This document shows, one piece after another, positions 59,296 to 64,000 of a stretch of DNA of 64,000 nucleotides (position 1 is the stretch's first letter; the number at the start of each line of letters is the position of its first letter). Source of the stretch: Nonomuraea rhodomycinica (lineage in GTDB: Bacteria; Actinomycetota; Actinomycetes; Streptosporangiales; Streptosporangiaceae). The notes beneath the pieces are model-generated. The model was not told the origin of the DNA and searched no databases. It worked only from the letters and a program-made list of their open reading frames with translations. The translations under genes were made by a program, and so were the position numbers. The stretch is from assembly GCF_013363995.1 (NCBI RefSeq), contig NZ_JABWGO010000017.1, forward strand, positions 48,365 through 112,364, in the 5' to 3' direction.

Positions 59296-60291
59296 ATGCT
59301 GCTTGACCCGGGAATGGACCTGACGCTGCGCCCCATGCGCTACCCCGACTTCTACGAGCGCTACCGGGCCGCCATCCGCAACACCTGGACGGTCGAGGAG
59401 GTGGACCTGCACTCCGACCTGGCCGACCTGGCGAGGATGACGCCCCAGGAGCGCCACCTGATCAACCGGCTGGTCGCCTTCTTCGCCACCGGCGACTCGA
59501 TCGTCGCCAACAACCTCGTGCTCAACCTCTACCAGCACGTCAACGCCCCCGAGGCGCGCCTGTACCTGAGCAGGCAGCTCTTCGAGGAGGCGGTGCACGT
59601 GCAGTTCTACCTGACGCTGCTCGACACGTACCTGCCCGACCCGGACGAGCGGGTCAAGGCGTTCGCGGCGATCGAGCACATCCCGTCGATCCGCGACAAG
59701 GCGGAGTTCTGCTTCCGGTGGATCGACTCGATCAACGGTCTGCGGCAGCTGGAGACGGCCGCCGAGCGGCGGCAGTTCCTGCTCAACCTGATCTGCTTCG
59801 CCGCCTGCATCGAGGGCCTGTTCTTCTACGGCGCCTTCGCCTACGTCTACTGGTTCCGCTCGCGGGGGCTGCTCGGCGGCCTGGCCACGGGGACGAACTG
59901 GGTGTTCCGCGACGAGTCCATGCACATGGAGTTCGCGTTCAGCGTGGTGGACACCGTGCGCGCCGAGGAGCCCGAGCTCTTCGACGACGCACTGGCCGAG
60001 CAGGTCACCGCCATGCTGGAGGAGGCGGTGGCGGCCGAGCTGGCCTTCGCCCGGGACCTGTGCGGCGACGGCATGCCGGGGATGACCGCGGAGCAGATGC
60101 GCGAGTACCTTGAGTATGTCGCCGACCAGCGGCTGGCCCGGCTCGGCCTGCCCACGCGGTACGGCACCGCCAACCCGTTCGCCTTCATGGAACTCCAGGA
60201 CGTGCAGGAGCTCGCGAACTTCTTCGAACGCCGGGTTTCTGCTTACCAGGTGGCAGTTGAGGGCAATGTGAGTTTTGACGAGACCTTTTAA
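59296..60291 (+). CDS. nrdB: Ribonucleoside-diphosphate reductase beta subunit (class I, tyrosyl)
   Basis: This 331-residue small subunit houses the di-metal radical site. The ligands appear in order: VDLHSDLADL (Asp), EEAVHVQFY (Glu, His), CIEGLFFYG (Glu) and FRDESMHMEFA (Glu, His). The radical Tyr is kept at the end of EEAVHVQFY, in the position of Tyr122 of the E. coli enzyme, so this is a tyrosyl-radical protein and not the Phe/Val type. The C-terminal tail VEGNVSFDETF is the alpha-binding peptide. It is in one operon with nrdA under riboswitch control. Confidence 0.96.
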   Translation: MLLDPGMDLTLRPMRYPDFYERYRAAIRNTWTVEEVDLHSDLADLARMTPQERHLINRLVAFFATGDSIVANNLVLNLYQHVNAPEARLYLSRQLFEEAVHVQFYLTLLDTYLPDPDERVKAFAAIEHIPSIRDKAEFCFRWIDSINGLRQLETAAERRQFLLNLICFAACIEGLFFYGAFAYVYWFRSRGLLGGLATGTNWVFRDESMHMEFAFSVVDTVRAEEPELFDDALAEQVTAMLEEAVAAELAFARDLCGDGMPGMTAEQMREYLEYVADQRLARLGLPTRYGTANPFAFMELQDVQELANFFERRVSAYQVAVEGNVSFDETF

Positions 60292-60324
60292 GTCCAGCTT
60301 TTAACGACATTGGGGGCATGACAC

Positions 60325-61473
60325 GTGCAGTCGCCGGCTGACTGGCCCATCCTGGCCGTCTCCGTCGTGGGGGCGATCCTGGTCGTGGAGATCGTCCGCA
60401 GGCTGCTGATCCGGGCCCGGCGCCGCTCGGCGCTCGCCGGGCACCTGGTGGAGCACTGCACGTGGCCCGCGTTCGCCGTGGCCGCGGTGGTGGCGGCCAA
60501 CTTCGTGTTCGGGCCGGGCATGTTCGGCAGCAGCTCGCAGGAGCGCGACCTGTCCTCGACCGTCGAGCGGGGGCTCGGGCTGGTCACGATCGCCTCCGTC
60601 ACCTGGCTCATCGTCCAGGCCAGCTACGCGCTGACCGACGTGGTGCTGGAACGGCTCGTTCGGGTCGAGGGCGAGCGCAACCGGCGGGCCCGGCGGATCA
60701 TGACGCAGATCGCGCTGGTCCGCCGGATCGCCGCCGCGACCATCATCGTGGTGGCGGTCGGCGCGATGCTGTTCTCGTTCCCCCAGGTGCGGGCGCTGGG
60801 CGCCGGGCTGCTCGCCTCCGCGGGCATCGCCGGCGCCGTGGTCGGCATCGCCGCCCAGCCGACCATCGGCAACGCCCTGGCGGGCCTCCAGCTCGCCTTC
60901 AGCGACGCGCTGCGCCTCGACGACGTGGTCGTGGTCGACAACGAGTGGGGCCGCATCGAGGAGCTGACGCTCACGTACGTGGTGCTCCGGCTGTGGGACG
61001 AGCGGCGGCTCGTGCTGCCCGTCTCCTACTTCACCCAGAACCCGTTCGAGAACTGGACCCGGCACGGCAGCCGGGTCGTCGCCGCGGTGTTCCTGCGGGT
61101 GGACTGGTCGGTGCCGGTGGAGAAGCTGCGCGAGGAGCTGTACACCTTCATCCAGTCCAACCCGCTGTGGGACCAGAAGGACTGGACCCTCCAGGTCACC
61201 GACATCCTGCCGAACGGCCTGGTCGAGCTGCGCGCCCTGATGAGCGCCGCCGACTCGCCCTCCGCGTGGGACCTCAAGTGCGACGTCCGCGAGCACCTCG
61301 TCCGCTACGTCCGGGAGAACTTCCCCGAGGCGCTGCCGCGCTTCCGCGTCGAGACGCCGGAGACCCGCGCCGGCGTGCCGTGGACCGCCCAGCTCGGCGC
61401 CGAGCTCGAACCCGGCCAGGAGGTCTCCCGGTCCGGGTACCCCGACCCCAAGCCGCCCACTCAGCAGTTCTGA
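60325..61473 (+). CDS. MscS-type mechanosensitive ion channel
   Basis: This 382-residue membrane protein has about four helices, then the pore helix and beta domain. Pore and upper beta motif: ALGAGLLASAGIAGAVVGIAAQPTIGNALAGLQLAFSDALRLDD, followed by VVDNEWGRIEELTLTYVVLRLWDERRLVLPVSYFTQNPFENWTR. It protects against hypo-osmotic shock. It starts at GTG with GGGGG nine bases upstream, 33 bp after nrdB, so it may be read from the nrd transcript although unrelated in function. The terminator stem begins within its stop codon. Confidence 0.92.
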   Translation: MQSPADWPILAVSVVGAILVVEIVRRLLIRARRRSALAGHLVEHCTWPAFAVAAVVAANFVFGPGMFGSSSQERDLSSTVERGLGLVTIASVTWLIVQASYALTDVVLERLVRVEGERNRRARRIMTQIALVRRIAAATIIVVAVGAMLFSFPQVRALGAGLLASAGIAGAVVGIAAQPTIGNALAGLQLAFSDALRLDDVVVVDNEWGRIEELTLTYVVLRLWDERRLVLPVSYFTQNPFENWTRHGSRVVAAVFLRVDWSVPVEKLREELYTFIQSNPLWDQKDWTLQVTDILPNGLVELRALMSAADSPSAWDLKCDVREHLVRYVRENFPEALPRFRVETPETRAGVPWTAQLGAELEPGQEVSRSGYPDPKPPTQQF

Positions 61474-61501
61474 GGCCGGCCCGGGGCTCTCGGCCGGCCT
61501 C
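61472..61501 (+). terminator. Terminator after the MscS gene
   Basis: GAGGCCGGCC (61472-61481) pairs perfectly with GGCCGGCCTC (61492-61501), followed by GGCTTTTC. It overlaps the last two bases of the stop codon. Confidence 0.85.
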
Positions 61502-61599
61502 GGCTTTTCAGGGCGTCCCCCGCCCCTTCACCAGCCCGGCCGACCTGCCGGTGCTGAGCGCGGCGAAGGCCCTGTAGTCGGAAGCGTCGGAATTATCAG

Positions 61600-61623
61600 T
61601 ATGCCTACCGATATGCATACGGA
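61600..61623 (+). promoter_or_regulatory. 12-bp direct repeat in the metalloprotease promoter region
   Basis: TATGCCTACCGA (61600-61611) is followed immediately by TATGCATACGGA (61612-61623), 10 of 12 bases identical. The second contains the palindrome TATGCATA. It lies in the AT-richest part of the 318-bp gap (61474-61791) upstream of the protease gene. The rest of the gap carries the terminator and leader and no further gene. Confidence 0.5.
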
Positions 61624-61791
61624 TTCCCAGCTCTGTGACAAGCGCCTACCGTCTGGCTCGCAGTGATCCTTCGCACGTGCGACACACCCCCCGCTTCCCG
61701 GCCGGCCCGTGCTCACAGGTGACCCCTGCGACGCGGGCCCGCGCGCGCCCACCCGGGCGGCCGGCCGGGGACAGCCGAAAGGAGCACAAGC

Positions 61792-64000
61792 GTGAAACGC
61801 AAGGGCCTGGCCGCCGCGACCGTGGGTATCACCGCGGCCGCGGCCATGGTGCTGTCCGCCTTACCCGCCTTCGCGGCCCCGCCCGGGGCCACCCCGGCCC
61901 AGCAGGGCTCCGGCGCGCAGGCGCGCGTCGCCGCCGACCCCGAGTCCCGCGCCGCGGCCGTCGCCGACCAGGCGATCTCCAGCGGCATGGACAACCTCGC
62001 CAAGGGGACCGACGAGGCGTACCGCCGCCTGAAGGTCGTCAAGGGCGCGGGCGACATGTTCTTCGTCTCCTACGAGCGCACCTACAAGGGTCTGCCGATG
62101 GTCGGCGGCGACGCCGTGGTCGTCACCGACTCCGCCGGCCACGTCCGCGACACCGTCGCCGAGTCCGGGCCCGCCCCGGCCGACCTGGCCACCACGCCCG
62201 ACATCAGCGCCGCACGCGCCCTGCGGGTGGCCAAGACGAAGCTGGCCCGGGTGGACGACACCGCCGACCCGCGCCTGGTGGTGCTCACCTGGGGCGGCAA
62301 GCCGCGGCTCACCTGGGAGGCGGTCGTCAGCGGCCTGGCCGACGGCAAGCCGAGCATCCAGCACGTCTTCGTGGACGCCCGCACCGGCGAGATCGCCGAC
62401 TCCTACGACCAGGTGCGCGCGGGCACCGGCAACGGCTACTACTACGGTCAGGTCACCATCAACACGAGCGGCTCCGGCAGCTCGTACTCCATGACCGACA
62501 CCACCCGGCCGGGCATCAAGTGCGGCGGGCAGAACGGCTCCGCCTACACCGGCACCGACGACAGCTGGGGCAACGGCCAGGGCACCGACCTGGAGACCGC
62601 CTGCGTCGACGCGCTGTACTCCGTGCAGCGCGAGTGGGACATGCTGCGCGACTGGCTCGGCCGCAACGGCATCAACGGCAGCGGCGGCGGCTTCCCCGCC
62701 CGCGTCGGCCTCAGCGACGTCAACGCCTACTGGAACGGCAGCTACACCAACTTCGGCCACAACCAGGCCAACACCCGCCAGGCCACGCCCATCGACGTGG
62801 TGGCGCACGAGTTCGGCCACGCCATCTTCCAGACCACGCCCGGCGGCGCCGGGTCCGGCAACGAGAACGGCGGCATCAACGAGGGCACCGGAGACATCTT
62901 CGGCGTCCTGACCGAGCACTACGCCAACAACCCCAACGACCCGCCGGACTACCTGGTCGGCGAGGAGGTGGACCTCGTCGGCGACGGCCCCATCCGCAAC
63001 ATGTACAACCCGTCGGCGCTCGGCGACCCCAACTGCTGGTCCACCTCGATCCCCAACACCGAGGTGCACGCCGCGGCCGGCCCCATCAACCACTGGTTCT
63101 ACCTGCTGGCCGAGGGCAGCAACCCCGGCGGCGGCAAGCCGTCCAGCCCCATCTGCTCCGGCGGGCCCTCCTCGGTGACCGGCATCGGCATCGAGAAGGC
63201 CGGCAAGATCTACATGGGCGCGCTGAACCGCAAGACGTCGTCCTGGCGCTACACCAACGTGCGCGCCGCGGCCGTCGCGGCGGCGATCGAGCTCTACGGC
63301 GCCAACAGCGTCGAGTGCAACACCACCAAGGCGTCCTTCAGCGCGATCGCCGTGGCCGCCGCGTCCGGCGAGCCCGCCTGCGGCACCCCGGGCAACGACT
63401 TCTCCCTGTCGCTCAACCCGACCTCGGGCAGCGCGCAGCCGGGCCAGCAGGTGACCACCACGGTCAGCACCCAGACCACGTCCGGCAGCGCGCAGACCGT
63501 CAACCTGAGCGCCACCGGCCTGCCGAGCGGCGTCACCGCGAGCTTCTCCCCGTCGTCGGTGACCTCCGGCAACTCCTCGACGCTCACCCTGTCCGTCGCC
63601 TCCTCGGCGGCGCAGGGCAGCTACCGGATCACCGTCAACGGCGCGGGCACCACCACGCACAGCGCCGTCTACACCCTCCAGGTCGGCAGCACGCAGACCC
63701 GTGACTTCTCGATCTCGGCCAACCCGGGCTCGGGCACGGTGCAGGCGGGCTCCTCGGCCACCACCACCATCGCCACCCAGACCACGGCCGGCAACGCCCA
63801 GGCGGTCAACCTGTCGGCCAGCGGCCTGCCCACCGGGGCCACGGCCAGCTTCAACCCCGCCTCGGTCACCTCGGGCGGCTCCTCCACCCTGACCATCGCC
63901 ACCGCCCCGACCACCCCGGCCGGCTCCTACAACGTCACGGTGACCGGCACCGGCGAGACGGCCACACACACCGCCACCTACGCGCTGACCGTCCAGGGCA
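61792..64000 (+). CDS. Secreted M4 family metalloprotease (partial at window end)
   Basis: This thermolysin-type zinc protease, 736 codons visible, is cut at the right edge. A GTG start with AAAGGAGC upstream gives MKRKGLAAATVG and a signal peptide ending near ALPAFA. A propeptide follows (YERTYKGLPMVGGDAVVV, RLVVLTWGGKPRLTWEAVV). The catalytic domain has VVAHEFGHAIF with His339, Glu340, His343, then INEGTGD with Glu364 as third ligand. His in VHAAAGPINHWFY is the likely transition-state residue. After about residue 530 come two near-identical Ser/Thr-rich immunoglobulin-like repeats starting DFSLSLNPTSGS and DFSISANPGSGT. The second is interrupted by the window end. Confidence 0.93.
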   Translation, partial: MKRKGLAAATVGITAAAAMVLSALPAFAAPPGATPAQQGSGAQARVAADPESRAAAVADQAISSGMDNLAKGTDEAYRRLKVVKGAGDMFFVSYERTYKGLPMVGGDAVVVTDSAGHVRDTVAESGPAPADLATTPDISAARALRVAKTKLARVDDTADPRLVVLTWGGKPRLTWEAVVSGLADGKPSIQHVFVDARTGEIADSYDQVRAGTGNGYYYGQVTINTSGSGSSYSMTDTTRPGIKCGGQNGSAYTGTDDSWGNGQGTDLETACVDALYSVQREWDMLRDWLGRNGINGSGGGFPARVGLSDVNAYWNGSYTNFGHNQANTRQATPIDVVAHEFGHAIFQTTPGGAGSGNENGGINEGTGDIFGVLTEHYANNPNDPPDYLVGEEVDLVGDGPIRNMYNPSALGDPNCWSTSIPNTEVHAAAGPINHWFYLLAEGSNPGGGKPSSPICSGGPSSVTGIGIEKAGKIYMGALNRKTSSWRYTNVRAAAVAAAIELYGANSVECNTTKASFSAIAVAAASGEPACGTPGNDFSLSLNPTSGSAQPGQQVTTTVSTQTTSGSAQTVNLSATGLPSGVTASFSPSSVTSGNSSTLTLSVASSAAQGSYRITVNGAGTTTHSAVYTLQVGSTQTRDFSISANPGSGTVQAGSSATTTIATQTTAGNAQAVNLSASGLPTGATASFNPASVTSGGSSTLTIATAPTTPAGSYNVTVTGTGETATHTATYALTVQG

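Noticed and set aside
61861..63969. 702-codon minus-strand open frame opposite the metalloprotease
   Set aside because: The plus strand carries a signal peptide, HEFGH and repeat domains. The minus frame is Gly/Val-rich without motifs.

Overview
The window is high-GC DNA with dense, often overlapping genes, frequent GTG and some TTG starts, and ATGA stop/start overlaps. Several gene families are typical of actinomycetes: MmyB-type XRE regulators, DUF574-type methyltransferases, SapB/AmfS-like lanthipeptide genes, a B12-riboswitch nrdAB operon, and a WXG-type effector locus. I infer a filamentous actinobacterium, possibly Streptosporangiaceae (Nonomuraea-like). No rRNA or ribosomal protein is present to fix the genus.

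Layout. 1-9 kb holds accessory metabolism: an alpha/beta hydrolase behind a palindromic operator, an FAD monooxygenase with an MBL-fold partner, PolX and an aldo/keto reductase. Remnants of two regulators, one XRE and one SARP, lie between these genes. 7.8-18.4 kb is the most notable region, a class III lanthipeptide cluster. It contains a sensor kinase, a three-domain synthetase (LanKC), a 43-residue precursor too short for usual gene calling, two ABC half-transporters, a prolyl-oligopeptidase-family protease and a convergent NarL-type response regulator. A perfect 13-bp hairpin separates the precursor gene from the transporter genes.

18.6-38.8 kb is a mixed metabolic and regulatory stretch. 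It holds a frameshifted lipoprotein, a CMD-family protein, alcohol dehydrogenase, XRE/SDR divergon, glutamate-cysteine ligase-like enzyme, PaaX/acyl-CoA dehydrogenase divergon, sirtuin, crotonase, LigD-type polymerase, secreted phosphodiesterase, ROK/MFS divergon, amine oxidase with XRE-cupin regulator, and a TPP enzyme. 38.9-43.5 kb is a four-gene type VII-secretion-like effector locus. Its 1189-residue product joins membrane segments, low-complexity repeats, a Cys-protease-fold-like domain, a kinase-like domain and an amidoligase-like domain, and a small candidate immunity gene follows.

43.6-50.1 kb holds a GH18 chitinase, two STAS-containing regulators, an iron-dependent alcohol dehydrogenase, a Pr6Pr membrane protein and four tRNA genes (Val, Gly, Cys, Gly). 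50.2-64 kb holds a cell-wall amidase, a 91-residue unknown, glmS, a methyltransferase, a solute-binding lipoprotein, a cobalamin riboswitch with a ribosome-site-sequestering hairpin in front of nrdAB, an MscS channel, and an M4 metalloprotease cut by the window edge.

Short tandem repeats recur at gene ends and in linkers across the window (6.7, 25.4, 32.0, 36.9, 40.5, 40.8, 45.9 and 52.1 kb), suggesting an active slippage process. Family names come from reading translated motifs by eye. No database search was run.
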